A stretch of DNA of 64,000 bases, taken from Sepioteuthis lessoniana (taxonomy: Eukaryota; Mollusca; Cephalopoda; Myopsida; Loliginidae). The notes below the pieces were generated by a model, which made no database searches, had not been told where the DNA came from, and saw nothing but the letters and a program-made list of their open reading frames with translations. The stretch covers positions 80,995,743-81,059,742 of the forward strand of contig OY757921.1 of assembly GCA_963585895.1 (NCBI GenBank), given 5' to 3'. Shown piece by piece: positions 32,570-44,255 of this stretch (positions within the stretch are counted from its first letter, which is position 1; every line of letters starts with the position of its first letter). The position numbers and the translations under genes are program-made.

Positions 32570-32795
32570 CAGTCGGCTGGGGCTGTAGAATACACCAACT
32601 GCTTCTCTGCAGAGGGGTAAGACCCCCCCCCTAACGAGTGTCCTGGATATGACACTAAACAATCTGATGATGAGGTTCCAGCAATGCTGGAGCTTTGGGG
32701 AATGCAGAGTACCCCTTCATTGCCATTGCTCCCAGGTCCACTCTGGCCCGGAGTGGTAGCACCTGATAAGGGTCCTATCTATGGGTTAAATAGAA
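32570..32795 (+). repeat. Rep-A dispersed repeat, near full length
   Basis: Head GCCCAGTCGGCTGGGGCTGT, the C-rich stretch, core ACCCCTTCATTGCCATTGCT and end CTATGGGTTAAATAGAA. One of the best copies for a consensus. Confidence 0.85.
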
Positions 32796-32799
32796 TTAA

Positions 32800-33070
32800 C
32801 AGCATACTTATGCTAAAATGAATTGTTTGAGTAAAACTGAATAGTTTGAAATAGAAATGACTTTTACAATTAAACCGTACTTACATTTAAACTGCGTGCT
32901 TATGCTTAACTGAATTGTTTGAAATGGAACTGTTTTTCGACATTAAAACTGTATTTACACTTAACCGAATTGTTACATACAACTGCTTGAATAGTTAGAA
33001 ATGGAAATGTTTTTGACCATTAAACTGTGTACTTATGCTAAACTGAATTGTTTTAAATAGAACAGATTAT
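32800..33070 (+). repeat. Diverged minisatellite
   Basis: At least four imperfect units of about 60-75 bp around GCTTAACTGAATTGTTTGAA and ATGGAAATGTTTTTGACCAT. Confidence 0.7.
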
Positions 33071-33135
33071 GTACATAAAAATGGATTTGGCGTTAAATAA
33101 CCTACAAAGGTTGATATGCCATAAAACCCCAAAAA
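33070..33135 (+). repeat. SINE family C, 3' tail
   Basis: TTGGCGTTAAATAACC and GGTTGATATGCCATAAAA. Confidence 0.6.
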
Positions 33136-34556
33136 AGAAAAAAAGAAAAACAATCTTCTAGTCATCGTCCGCTTGACATACGAAATGTTTTTGACGATTT
33201 TAAATTTCTGGGCTAGCTGGGTAAAGGTTTTTTTTCCCGTCCCTTAAACCTTTTATTTTTATGTTTATCACCGTGATATATTATGTAATGGGTCGATTCT
33301 TTCTATGATGATGAACTTTGCGTCTTTGTTAAAATCGGTGCCATTTAAGCGGAAATATTGTTCTATAAGTATTAGTGTGTTGTAATCCATAGATTTGAAT
33401 AGTATTGCAGAATTTACAAGTACGCTAAGAGACATGGACTTTATGACTCTATCCTTTAAATGTTTGCTAGATCAAACTATCTTTGGTAGCTGAAGATATT
33501 TGTAGATCTTCCAGTGTGGATAATATTTATTAGCAATTGTTTAGGATCATTGAACGAAGCCATTGTTGCCCACTAAATTTCGTAAATCCTAAGTATTACA
33601 TTTGTGCTCTTCTAAAACCTGCGATTATTTGTGGAATGAGATAGTTATCAGAAATGAGGGAGCTCTTTCGATGATTTTTTCCCACGCGTAGGGATATTGG
33701 TTTCTCCATTCCTAGAAGGACGATCAGACGATGTCCTATCTTTTTCTCCAGGTACTAAACGACTTTGATAGTGATATGATATTAATCTGTGAAAGGATTA
33801 GCATAATGCAGGTTTAAAAAGATCAGCCAATTTTATAGGAATGACACAAGAAAGGAATGTGGTCTTTTGGAGGATGAACTATATTATAAGTAGGAGTTGG
33901 CTTTTATTTTATTCCTGTTATATACAAGCGTGTGGTTGCAAGAAAAATAAGACTGACAAGAAGATTTAGTTTATTTTGTTTATTAAATAAATAAAATAAA
34001 CAAGCGAATGAAATATCTTGCCGGCTGACGAGGGGGTATCTATTCGGCGACAAGCGATTGCTTTGATCTGATCGGACGGTGTTGTCGAGTGATGCTCTTA
34101 GCACGGTCGGCGATTTAACTGCCAGTGTGACCTCTGCTTGGCCTATTTATATGTTCCTGACTTCAAACACCGGCTCCAGAAAATACTACTCGTGGGAAAA
34201 AAAATGATTGGTTGAAAAATAGACCTTTTTTTTTTTATAACTGAGAATTTTCTGGGGATTTTGGATGGACTATGCGCGGACCCTATGCACAGAAGCCATT
34301 ATTTTCTCAGTTTGACACTGGCCGTTGTTAGGTTAACATCCGGTAGCTGTTATTTTCTTCTGCAGTGTCAATGTCTGTGGGTCTGTGTTTTGTGTGTTTT
34401 AGTAGTTAGGTGTGTGAAGAGTTAAGTGGGTGAATCAGAAGAGATTTGATGTATTTTACTATAACATTCCCACGTGGTGCTAGATAGAATGTTCTTTCTT
34501 GAATAATCAACACATCATCCGGAATGGTGGCAGTGCGAGTAGGAGTTGGCGAAAGG
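33136..34556. other. Noncoding DNA with a GC-richer patch
   Basis: 34010-34160 is GC- and CpG-richer, then 34235-34450 holds TGTG-rich sequence. No frame or repeat ends are clear. It could be LTR debris. Confidence 0.35.
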
Positions 34557-34679
34557 TAGTAATTTACTAAGCTTTTTGCTTAGATGTGGCACAAGGCCAT
34601 ATGAATGGGACACCCAATGAGACTCGAACTCACTCGTGTAGGTTTGCTAGTCTAGCTTGTTAACAATTACACCACCCGA
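34557..34679 (-). repeat. SINE family E
   Basis: Clean copy: GGTGTAATTGTTAACAAGCT (A box side), GAGTTCGAGTCTCATTGGGT (B box side) and the TTAGTAAATTACTAC end. Confidence 0.8.
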
Positions 34680-34961
34680 TAAAAATGTTTGGAGAACAAC
34701 AATATCTAATAACTGAAAAACGAAAAGGAGTTTACATGTTTAAATAATTCATTTAACATTATATAAAGGACATGAGTTTGAGTTTAGCTGCTAGAAAACC
34801 GTTATGCATTTTTTTTTAACTCGGTGAATATATGAATGAAAGAAATTGAAAAGACTCTATTATGAAAGGGAGTTTCGTCCAATCAACGAAGATCACATAA
34901 CTTAATCCACAATAATACAGGATCAAGCATCAGTATAGGTACATTATTGCTTGCATAAATT

Positions 34962-35250
34962 TATATCCCTCCGCCACGGGTCAGATGCGACACAAGGTCA
35001 ATTTTTAACCAGAGTACAGCTGGCTTGAAATCAGTTTTCCTTTTCCTAGACTGTCTACTTTACAAAGGCTAAAGAACACAGCCTGCCCAACTATGTGCCT
35101 ACAGCTGGGGAGATGGTCGACAGAATGAATTCATGTCTTTTCCTAAGGCCATTAGATTGAAACGCAAACTGTCTCATCCAGGATTTGAAATCGGGTCGCT
35201 GATTCCATCAATAACCGTTATGCTGAGCGTACCTCCAAACATTATTACTT
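34962..35250 (-). repeat. SINE family B
   Basis: ATCCCTCCGCCACGGGTCAG at the 3' end, body with AGCTGGGGAGATGG, head near ACCGTTATGCTGAGCGTACC. Confidence 0.8.
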
Positions 35251-35299
35251 GTATGTCCAGCGTTATTGCCCGGATGCCGTACGTTATGGCTTGTATGAA

Positions 35300-35580
35300 T
35301 TTACCCAACCCCTCTGCACTAGCAGGATGTCACATAAGGTCTATTTTTTATGTGGAGTTTAACAAGTTTGAATTCAGAGTTTTCCGGTTGCCACACCAAG
35401 GCTAAAGAACCCAGTTTGTCCGACTATTTCATCTATAGCTGGAAAGAAAATAGCTGGATTCATACTTTTCTCAAGGCTATTAGCACTATGTGAAATGCAA
35501 ACAACCTCGTCCAGGATTTGAACTTGGGTCACTGTGTCCATTTCCTACGACGATATCCATTACACTACGAGCACCTATGC
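35300..35580 (-). repeat. SINE family B
   Basis: Full-length-looking copy: TTACCCAACCCCTCTGCACT through CCATTACACTACGAGCACCT. Confidence 0.85.
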
Positions 35581-35894
35581 CATTGCTTGTATATGCATAC
35601 ATAGTTATAGACGTTGACATTCGAGGTTTTTATTGGCCACTGGCTTAGAAGTCTGTATATTATTTTTTAATATTTATCTCGTATAAGTTAAGTAGGGAAG
35701 CTGAAAGTCATCAGGCAAGCGGAAGTATACTTTCACCCTTTTATTCTATCGGCCGTGTAAGTCTCAGTGTTCCACATAGTGTTTTTTTTTGTACACGGAC
35801 CACATAAGAAATGTAGAAATTTAAATGGTCATTATACTTGTGATGATTAAAACCAATAACATCACTGGAATAGTGCAATGGGATATAAGTACTA

Positions 35895-36090
35895 ACATTA
35901 GGGCGAATCAAATGTTTTACAATATTTTGGTAACATGAGACAATTCGGTAGCTTTGGATGCTTTTGTCGAGATCGTGACAATGACGAGTCATATTGAACT
36001 GTAAGATGCCGAGCTCACCCGATTCCCTATGGCTTGGAGCACTGCCTCGGAATCTACGGTTTTTGGCCTACCTGACCTTGCCGAATCAGT
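35895..36090 (-). mobile_element. Mariner fragment (N-terminal transposase region)
   Basis: The same sequence as 62416-62620 (GTCGAGATCGTGACAATGA; CTTGGAGCACTGCCTCGGAA). The minus strand encodes a piece with DLDKSIQS, from the mariner helix-turn-helix region. Broken. Confidence 0.65.
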
Positions 36091-36104
36091 AAGATCTTCT
36101 CTCC

Positions 36105-36240
36105 ACAAAAAGGTCTCCTGAGTATGACAGTAAGCTGTATGTGGTGGTGAAGCTCCAGTTCTGGAGTGTAGAGTACCTCTTTGTTAAAATTACTGCTAGA
36201 TTCATTCTGACACAGAATGATAATACCCGTGTCAAATACT
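36105..36240 (+). repeat. Rep-A fragment
   Basis: GTGGTGAAGCTCCAGTTCTG plus a decayed core, inserted between two mariner fragments. Confidence 0.55.
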
Positions 36241-36244
36241 CTGG

Positions 36245-36540
36245 AGAGTCAAAAGTTTTGCAATATTTTGTTAACATGAGGCTAGATTCGGTAGTTCGGA
36301 TTCTATTACCGAGGTCGTGAAGGTGATGAACCACACTGGTCTGTAAGATGCCAAGTTCACTTGATATTCGCCGAGTTTGCCTCTAAGGCTTGGAGCACAG
36401 CCTCAGAATCCACGGTTGTTTGATCGTCAAGGTTCTTACAACCCGAGCCAAACTTCTTGAACCAACCATCTGGTTACTGTATCGTCACTTCTCGCACAAT
36501 AAATATGTTATGATCCGGTTTATTTCGTGACTACAGTAAT
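36245..36540 (-). mobile_element. Mariner derivative, one end
   Basis: Starts with GAGTCAAAAGTTTTGCAAT, the terminal repeat of the element at 62409-62962, and continues with the same N-terminal transposase region on the minus strand. The opposite terminal repeat is not seen. Confidence 0.7.
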
Positions 36541-36599
36541 TAACTATGTAGTGTTTTAATATCAGATGCAGACACATACCTGATAGTAATAGAAGTTTG

Positions 36600-36705
36600 T
36601 ATGTACCCAACTCCTCCACCACGGTCAGGATGCGACACAAAGTTAATTTTAAAGTACAGCTTATTTGAATTCATTTTCCTTCTAGACTGGTTGCCGTACA
36701 AAGTG
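36600..36705 (-). repeat. SINE family B, 3' end
   Basis: TACCCAACTCCTCCACCACG and GACTGGTTGCCGTACAAAG. Head absent. Confidence 0.65.
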
Positions 36706-37964
36706 ATTGATTTTAACAGCATATTGTGACGGCAAATTTACTAGAATCCCAAAACGGGACTCTACTTTTCGCACGTGTGAAGACGGTGCAGACTGGCACT
36801 TGATCCCTTGTAGAATAAGTCCTCGTTCGGAGTTTTTCCTCGGGCATATAGGAACTGGCATATTATGCGGGGGGATTAATTTATGGCTAGACTGACCGCC
36901 GTTGGCAAGGGGTTTCTAAATTTCACACTACACACACACCCACCAAGGCCACTAGTTCTTCCTCCCCTAGAACAATGGAAGATATGGACCTTTAGGTTTA
37001 GAAGTAATAATATTAATTATAGTAGTCGACAACTCCGGTTTCCCGTATAAGAATGTTAAAGGAATTTATAGGACAATTTTAAGCAAGCATAACATAAGGC
37101 GAATAGAAGCTGAAAAAAGAAACATGAAATAAATTGGTAGCAGACGATACAAAGAACGACTCGAGCACGTGGGAACATTAAAATACATCAATCTTTTACT
37201 ACACATAGATACACATCTTTAACGTGTCGGCTATATTATAAATGAATAGTACATGAACACAAATGTCTTTCTTCTCTTTTCTTTCGTTTTTAGTCTTTCT
37301 TCAACTTGAGAGAGAGAGAGAGAGGATATATACTTGGGTATAGGGAGAAACAGTTTTAAAGTCTACTTATCTTTAGACAACTTTCCTTTGGAGAGCATTT
37401 TTCTTTCTCCTTTTTTTTCTTTATTCTCGGGTTGACGGCATTTACTTTATTTTTGGAGTCTGGCTTGAAAGTAGAGTTTCTTTTTCTTTCTTGTCCAAGA
37501 TATTTCCGTCTTTCTTTTCCCGGAGTCTTTGTACGCGCTTCACCCCATCTGGTCACAACGATGCCTCATTCAAGACTTTCTTCCTCCCTACTTCTGCTGA
37601 CCGGAAGGAGCTCCCACTTCTGCCCTAGGGCTCCAGCCAATCACTTGGCTTCTCTCTTCTTCTCCCTGGTCAGGCGATTCGTTAGGGCTACTATATGTCA
37701 CCCCGTATCCCATTCTTTACCCATCAGGTCACCAAGTACAAACATCTGTTAGCTTGACCCACATTCTCTCTTAACGGTCATTCTTTGACGGCTTGCTACT
37801 GTTAATTCGAATACGGAGGAATTAATAGTAATCTTATTTCTCCTCACTCAGGGGGACACCACGTGACAATATCAACCTATGGTTATTTTAGGCCTAAAGG
37901 TTAGGGAATCGCATTCATCATACATTCAGACGTACATTTTTATGTAACTGATTCTTAAGAGAGG
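36706..37964. other. Unassigned DNA with a GC-richer patch
   Basis: 37500-37870 is C/T-rich and GC-richer than flanks and bounded by CACGTG-type motifs (37162 and 37859). It may be an old LTR on the minus strand. A short (AG)n lies at 37308-37324. No coding exon identified. Confidence 0.35.
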
Positions 37965-38110
37965 GTGTCCAGGAGCATCGGATGGTGAGACGCCAGTTCT
38001 GGAGATCTGGGGAGTATGGAGTATTCCTTTATTGTCATAACTTCCTGGCTCACTCTGATCCAGAGTGGTTGTACCTGTTAGAGTCCCTTATATGGTTCAA
38101 ATAGATCTGT
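37965..38110 (+). repeat. Rep-A dispersed repeat
   Basis: CCAGTTCTGGAGATCTGGGG, decayed core and TTATATGGTTCAAATAGA. Confidence 0.7.
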
Positions 38111-38179
38111 TTAAAAATTCTTAATTCTTCTGCAGAGGATACAGCCAGCGTATTCTAAGTCTCACTGACAGGGCGTATT

Positions 38180-38321
38180 AAGGTAAAATAACCTAGTCTA
38201 CCTTACTTATTAACCAGAAATCCGGGGGTTGGGTAAAAAGAGATAATTTCTTGCCTTCCCCACGGGAATTAGCGCGAAGTGAGACGCAGCAGCCTCGTCT
38301 AGGATTTGAACTTGGGTCATA
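38180..38321 (-). repeat. SINE family B, decayed
   Basis: GGGTTGGGTAAAAAGA-like order is altered, but CCTCGTCTAGGATTTGAACT marks the B-box side of the head in reverse. Confidence 0.5.
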
Positions 38322-38495
38322 AAGTAAAGATTACAAATAGAATGCTGATTTTCTAAATAGGTTGATAACTACTTCTCATTCAGAAGAATCGTCCAACCCA
38401 ATCTTCCAATCCTCTTTTAGGCCCATTTAGTATAAGTTATTGTTATAAATCGTCTCCTGCCGCAAAGCCGTCTTTTAAAGCCACGCTGCTTACTG
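38322..38495 (+). repeat. 174-bp direct repeat, copy 1
   Basis: Shares TACAAATAGAATGCTGATTT, CAACCCAATCTTCC and TATTGTTAT-ATC-TCT blocks in order with 39645-39818. Not any of the SINE families. Confidence 0.75.
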
Positions 38496-39644
38496 ATTTT
38501 CCAAACCAGTGGCCGAAAATTAGTACCTAAAAACCACAGGCAAAATTATGAAATAAAGTTGAAGAACAGGAATAAACCTTCCTGTCTTTGTTCGAAAGGT
38601 GGGTGTGCCCTTTCTGATAGTCCAAAAAGCTGCTGGCAGTAGGAATTCGAAAATAAAGCAATCAGAGGAACCACGTAGACACACGTGTAAAGAGTCTAAA
38701 GGAAAATGTGGCACATGAAAAAAAAAAAAGCAGAAGTAAGAAGTTAAGTAGCACATGACAAAGTTAAGTGGACACTTTTTTGGGTCTTATACCCAATCAT
38801 TTTGTAGAGCCGTCTCTTCTGTGTCTCGCTTCAACAACCCGCTCCGTTGCACTATCCTTAAAATGCGCCCTTTATCCTGGTGTTTCCCGGTTAATCGTCC
38901 ACTTTCTTTTAGAAGTTCGGTTTCACTCAAACGGTAATGCGAGAAAAGAGGAAAAGAAGAATTTGGATTCGTCGCGTTTGTAACACTATGCTTTGTCTAG
39001 GCGATTGCGAGGTCTATGCCTTACACACTGTACAAAATTCATTATTTTTTTACATTCAAGAGTATTGTTATTTTCTATTAAGCTTTGCTTAATTTTGGTG
39101 ATCTGATAGGAACTGTTGTTTCTAGCGTGATTTGACCGTAAGTCTTAAAGAAAGTGTTTGTTACTGTTTAACGTGTAACGATCCCTAAGTCAGGCTGTTT
39201 CATCACATCTAAAAATAAAATAACTCTTTGCTATAATAACGTTTCCCTATTTCGCCACCCAAATGTAGTGGGTCTGGGACCAAGTAATCCCTACCTAGAG
39301 AATAGAAATCCGGAATTCAAAAAGAGCAAACCTATATATTTTACTGCTACTCCAACTGCTGAACCAAAATATCAATCATGAATTTCACGAGCGATAACAA
39401 AGTTTGATCCTCAAAGGAAATCAGAATAGACACACAAGTAAGCAATTACAAAAGAAATAACTAAAAAAAAAAAAAAATTATGTAGACTGAACATATAAAA
39501 AATTAATAGACACACTAAAACATATTTGTAAATCATTGAATATTTTATATATATATATATATATAAATATGTAAAATGTCAACGTCTGTTCAACTCAACC
39601 TCCTGTTATTTCTTTTCTGTTGTTAAGTGTACATAGACCGGATA
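38496..39644. other. DNA between the 174-bp direct repeats
   Basis: No coding frame of substance. (TA)n at 39546-39565. Confidence 0.5.
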
Positions 39645-39818
39645 AAAGTAAAGGTTACAAATAGAATGCTGATTTTTGAAAGAGGTTCATAATTACTTCT
39701 CACTGAGAAAAATTGTGCAACCCAATCTTCCGACCTTATTTTATACCCATTTGGCATGTAAGCTATTGTTATGAATCATCTCTTACCGCCAAGCTGTCTT
39801 TCAAAGCCTTGTTTTATT
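39645..39818 (+). repeat. 174-bp direct repeat, copy 2
   Basis: See copy 1 at 38322. About 80% similar by eye, same orientation, 1.3 kb apart. Confidence 0.75.
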
Positions 39819-40380
39819 TATAATTCATTTCACCTTTTATCACAGTTCCCCGGAAGACTCCTCTGTTAAAATATTAAGTTACGCTTTGTTCCAGTAACTT
39901 AATAGGCTAATTTTTTATACTTTCTACTCTCGTAACATAAGCTTGTTTATATATGCGTTTGTGTACTTCCAAAAAAATGGAAAGGAAGAAATATATTTCA
40001 TCCAATCAAGAAGGCCAACTCATTTTCTGTTCTACATGAAAAAACAAAACAAAAACAAACCTAAAAGCAAAACAGAAATAAATTATTTGTGTACAAGACG
40101 CATTATTTTTCCAGATTTTCTGCCTAAAAGTTAGGAGTGTATATTATACACAAGAACTATATAATTAACTTTTTTTCCGGTCACATGCGATATTCTGGAT
40201 GGTTTGTCCAAAAGTAAGTTATATCTTGTAGAAGGATATATTGTGTTTTGATATTTAATTTCCATTTTGTAGTGGTATATTTAATTTGTTTTTATATGTG
40301 GTTGCGTGTTCTCACAAGTCGGAAGGTCGCCATTTATAGCGATGGAGATATTATTGTTATTAGGTTTTTGGTTTAAGGTT
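39819..40380. other. AT-rich noncoding DNA
   Basis: No feature recognised. Confidence 0.5.
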
Positions 40381-40381
40381 G

Positions 40382-40460
40382 GTTTTTACGTTGGTTATGT
40401 TGGTATTTCGTTGGTAGCGTTGGTATTTCGTTGGTAGCGTTGGTATTACGTTGGTTGTTA
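40382..40460 (+). repeat. Short GTTGGTA-type tandem repeat
   Basis: Repeats of GTTGGTATTTCGTTGGTAGC, about 20 bp per unit, in the GC-richer region leading to the next entry. Confidence 0.75.
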
Positions 40461-40724
40461 TCCCTTCGCTATATGTTGATGGTTTAGCCTTAAGTGAAAT
40501 GGTTATTATTGTTTAGCGAGGGGGAACCATTTTGTAGCCAGAGTTTTTGTAGGATGATTTTAGCTGGAGAAGTTGGTGTGTTAGCGAGGATAGGTTGTAA
40601 CGTATGTGTGTTTACGTTGTGTTGTTTCCTCGCTGAGTGTTGTAAGGCCCTCGCTAAGTTTGTGAGATATAAAAGGAGGAGGAAGAAGAAAGATGGCGAT
40701 AGTCGAAATATGTTTTTATGAATA

Positions 40725-41440
40725 GGTTTTTATTTGCAGCATGGAATATTGGGTTTGCTTTTGGTGCTGCAAGACTCGTGGAGTTTAAGCTTGTTAGTAT
40801 TGAGACGAAATGTTGAGAAGGCAGCGTGTGTCGTTCGACGTGTGAGGGATTGTGTTTTTTGACGAAAGACATGTTGCAGTTGTAGGAATTGAACTTTGGA
40901 TGTCACCGTGAGTTTCGTGTCTGGTAATTGGGGAGGGTAGGCGTTATCTCCATTAAGGTGGACCAGAGGTGAATTGAGCTAGCTTGTCGAGAGCGGGATT
41001 ACGCTCAGATCGACATCGCCAATTTTGGGGTGACATAAAGTTGTGCCTGTGCGAGGCATGTTGAATGCATCTAATTTATATTCAACTGGGATTCCTCGCA
41101 AGGAATCCATAAATTAGAGGGGTTCCCTCGTGTATCCATGTTGCTGCTGCTGCTATTTTAGAGCCGCGGTGAGGCGTCTGCACTGAGCGGCATTGTCCAG
41201 CTAAAAAGCATTGCCATTGAAGAACGGCCAATGTGACGTCTGCACTGGTCGGCGTTCTCCAGCCAAAGAGACTGGGTTTGGCAGCTTACCCGATTTGCCA
41301 GTAGGAAATGAAGATCCGGGCTGAATAGGATAAGTCATCCTGATTGGTTGAAATTAAGTGTCGAATTAAATTGAGCGCCAAACCAAAATACGAAATTTTT
41401 CCTTTCTCTACAATGGAAAATAAAGGTGGTTGAAGAAGAT
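40725..41440 (-). repeat. LTR-like repeat with hairpin, copy 1
   Basis: CpG-containing patch in AT-rich DNA. It shares ordered blocks with 41455-41890: CAGCATG...GCTG-AAG-CTCGT, a hairpin (arms CTAATTTA 41071 and TAAATTAG 41110, inner arms GGATTCC/GGAATCC), GCTGCTATTT, and CTGAATAGGATAAGTCATCC. On the minus strand CCAATCA precedes the hairpin, like an LTR promoter. No end repeats or TSD were identified. Confidence 0.45.
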
Positions 41441-41454
41441 CGAAGACGTCGTTA

Positions 41455-41890
41455 GGTTTTAAATGAAGGTTTTAATGGCAGCATGAAGTAAGGGGTTTAC
41501 GCTGGTATGCTGCGAGGCTCGTAAGAAGGAAAGAAGGTAGGAAGTTGTTAGAGTGTATCATCTAATTTGTTTTTAACTAGGATCCCTTGATCTAGAAGAA
41601 TAGACCCAAGGCGTCCATAAACTAGATGGCTCTCCTCATAGTGTATGATACTGCTACTGCTATTTAGGAGCAGACGATAAGACGTCCGTTCCCATTGAGG
41701 ATTTCTGAGGGAGAGATAGATTCGCGGGCTTTCTTCAATTTTTGGTGCTGCTAGGAAATATTGTTCGGACTGAATAGGACAGGTCATCATGATTGGGTGA
41801 AAATGTTCGGCGACTCTAACCGTCAAATTAAATTGCGCGCCAAACAAAAATACAAGTTTCTTTCTGCTACAATCTATAGTCCAAACTAAT
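41455..41890 (-). repeat. LTR-like repeat with hairpin, copy 2
   Basis: Diverged partner of the preceding repeat. Its hairpin spans 41562-41625 with arms CTAATTTG/TAAACTAG and inner GGATCCCTTG/CAAGGCGTCC, so pairing is mostly kept although the sequence changed. Confidence 0.45.
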
Positions 41891-42056
41891 CTATTTATGC
41901 CATTACAGAGAAATATCTACAGGAATGTGTGTTTGTTTATAATCTTGTTTCTTCTAAAGTGAGCTTATTTTCGCTTCAAACCTGTTGCATTTTTGTGTGA
42001 AGATGTCAATGTGTTTGCTCTAAATACTGTACAAATTTTGTCTTTTAAGAGAAAAT

Positions 42057-42310
42057 GTAAGTTGGCGACCGTAGTCGAGGGTGACCCGAAGGCTCCGTTT
42101 TCGATAGCTACTACACCAAGGTGTAAGGGCGGGCGCTACTCCTTTCCTTGGGTTGCTCCACTTTGCCCTTGATCCGTACCTTATAATGCTGAGTGTTAAA
42201 CAAGAAAGCATCAAGTACTATTTTTTCAGTCTTTGGTATGACTCGACCTAGGATTGAACCCCGGTCTCCTGGGCCATTGGCGAACACTCTAATCATCATA
42301 CCAATGTCCG
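42057..42310 (-). repeat. SINE family D, full length
   Basis: In reverse: body with CTACACCAAGGTGTAAGGGC, then the tRNA-like head with box B GGTTCAATCC-like (TTGAACCCCGG on the plus strand) at about 42252. Confidence 0.8.
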
Positions 42311-42739
42311 TTAGACATAATGTAAACTATATAAATTTTTTATTTTTAGTCTGTATGATGCAATAAAAAGTTGAACAAATGCTAAATTTAAGTTACAACT
42401 AGCTGCTACAAATTCTAAAAAGTCAGTGTATGTTATACACGAGACTTTTTTTCTCCAGAATTTCGTTGCCTAAAGTTAGGGTGTGCGTGTTATACATGAA
42501 TACTTGTTATACACAAATAATTACAGTAATAATGACTTAAGCCCTTCTTTCTTTTTGACATCCAAATAAAACGGTATCAGGGTGTTTATTTTATATAATT
42601 AAAAAGATTTTTTTAACTCCATATCAACCCATCTTAGGTTTTATGTCCAGAGGTCAGAGAATCGCGTTCATTTTACGTTCATATATATTTTTTTGTTATT
42701 GTTTCTAAAGGGTTTTATTTGCACACGATCCTATTGAAT

Positions 42740-42970
42740 ACGAATAATTTTTAACAGATGTATTTGACCCATAGATGGGACACTAACAGGTACTACCACT
42801 CCAGATCAGAGTGGACCTGGGAGTAATGGCAATGAAGAAGCACTTCACATTCCCCAGATCCCCAGAATTGGAGCCTCAATAACAGATACAGTTTAGTGTC
42901 ATTCTCAAAACACTCCTTTTGAGGGGGGGGGTCTTATCTTTCTGCAGGGGATACAATCAGCGTATTCCAA
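42740..42970 (-). repeat. Rep-A dispersed repeat
   Basis: GACCCATAGATGGGACACTA, core AGTAATGGCAATGAAG, G-run and head CAATCAGCGTATTCCA in reverse. Confidence 0.8.
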
Positions 42971-43003
42971 GCTCGCCGTCAGGGCTGTGTAATTAAAAAG
43001 AAA

Positions 43004-43650
43004 CTGTTGGAGTGGGGTGAGAATGGGGAATGTGACTAACATCCTGGACTGTGACATCATAATAAACGAGTCTCGCTATTACGTTCACATTTGACCAATA
43101 TCGATTTTTTGGTATTATCCGAATGATTACTCTCACTTTATTTATCATGACAATGGAATTTTATTTTATTTTTATAATTAAAGTCCTAAGATGATGTGCC
43201 GCTGATTTAAGTGGTTGACTGTAAATTTAAAGAAGCAAGAATGTTCGACTCTTCTTTGCTTAAAAAAAACAAAAAAACAAAAAAGAAACGAACAAATAAA
43301 CTAAAAAAAAGAAAAAAAGAAAAAAGAAAACGGTGGAAACACGGTCCATCTCGTTTTCCTTTGACGTATTGATATTTAACAATGTTTCGTTTAAATTGTC
43401 TAATTCCTTCAACTAACTTTACAGTTATTTTTTATTATTTCTTCGTGCTTATATATTGTCATTATTTTTTTTATGTTGGTCATATTGTCAAAGAAGAAAT
43501 TTGAAATAATGAAAAGTATGAACCTCCTTATTCTTTCAACTGTCGGTTAAATAGTACAGCTACTGTTCTTCTACAAGGGTGGTTTTGGAATTAAATAACC
43601 CATGAAAGTTCATATGCCATTAAAAATAGAAAACGAACTGAACCAAACCA
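43004..43650 (+). repeat. SINE family C split by another repeat
   Basis: Head and middle at 43004-43108 (GACATCATAATAAACGAGTC) and tail at 43505-43650 (TTTGGAATTAAATAACCC). The 43115-43500 segment between them is the Rep-H repeat, which also occurs at 45065-45390, so it interrupts the SINE. Confidence 0.6.
43115..43500 (+). repeat. Rep-H, copy 1
   Basis: AAAGTCCTAAGATGATGTG, AAAGAAGCAA-AATGTT, and TTTAACAAT-TTTC-TTTA blocks shared in order with 45065-45390. Confidence 0.7.
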
Positions 43651-44009
43651 ATTCCATTCTCCATTTGACCAATATCAATAGAAAAAACATTCTTCTTCAA
43701 AGTGATTTTTTCTATCTCCAATTCATGCTGAATAAAATACTGTATTGAATAAAAGAAAATTATTAATAAAATATTGCATAATCTAAAAATTAAATCCTAA
43801 TATTCAGTGCTGATTGAATGTGAATTTAAGAATTACTTTTCTCGATTTGGTAATTAATTTAGATATTAATGAAATGGTTTCGTTTGTTTTACTTTTGGTG
43901 CGGTTTTCCCAATCTAAAACAATTCCACATTTTTTTACATTGGCAAATCGCAACTTCGTGTTTTAATAATCATTAAAAAGGTGACAGAAATTTGAAAAAA
44001 TAAATACAA

Positions 44010-44053
44010 AAATAAAATAAAATAAAATAAAATAAAACAAAATAAAATAAAAA
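44010..44053. repeat. (AAAAT)n microsatellite
   Basis: Eight or more AATAA units just before an exon candidate. Confidence 0.9.
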
Positions 44054-44098
44054 ATGAATGAATGATTACTGACATTCTTTTTTGCGCATCTTTTCTAG

Positions 44099-44255
44099 CG
44101 ACGAACAGAGGCTTCCAGAGTTACCTGCCCTTAGCGGAAATTTGTACGTTGGAATTTCCCCTGTTGATGTGATGTCGGGCAATGGAGCTTTCTCGCCTGC
44201 TGTCCTAGAGCCGGCCACTTCATCATCTGCCGGTGCGGAAGCAAATTCAGATGAG
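44099..44255 (+). CDS. Orphan internal exon candidate (Ser/Pro/Ala-rich)
   Basis: Acceptor TCTTTTCTAG ends at 44098 and donor GAG|GTATGTG starts at 44256. The 157-bp segment has one base completing a split codon followed by 52 open codons, ending on a codon boundary. Its composition (GC- and CpG-richer) contrasts sharply with the flanking AT-rich DNA. The peptide begins DEQRLPELPALSGN and ends SSAGAEANSDE; no domain is recognised. It could belong to a gene sharing the strand with the BTB exon at 59422, which would accept a codon-boundary junction, but that link is only phase compatibility. The minus-strand open frame here lacks splice signals. Confidence 0.5.

Noticed and set aside
41548-41847. 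99-codon minus-strand frame
   Set aside because: Falls in a diverged repeat whose other copy does not keep the frame.
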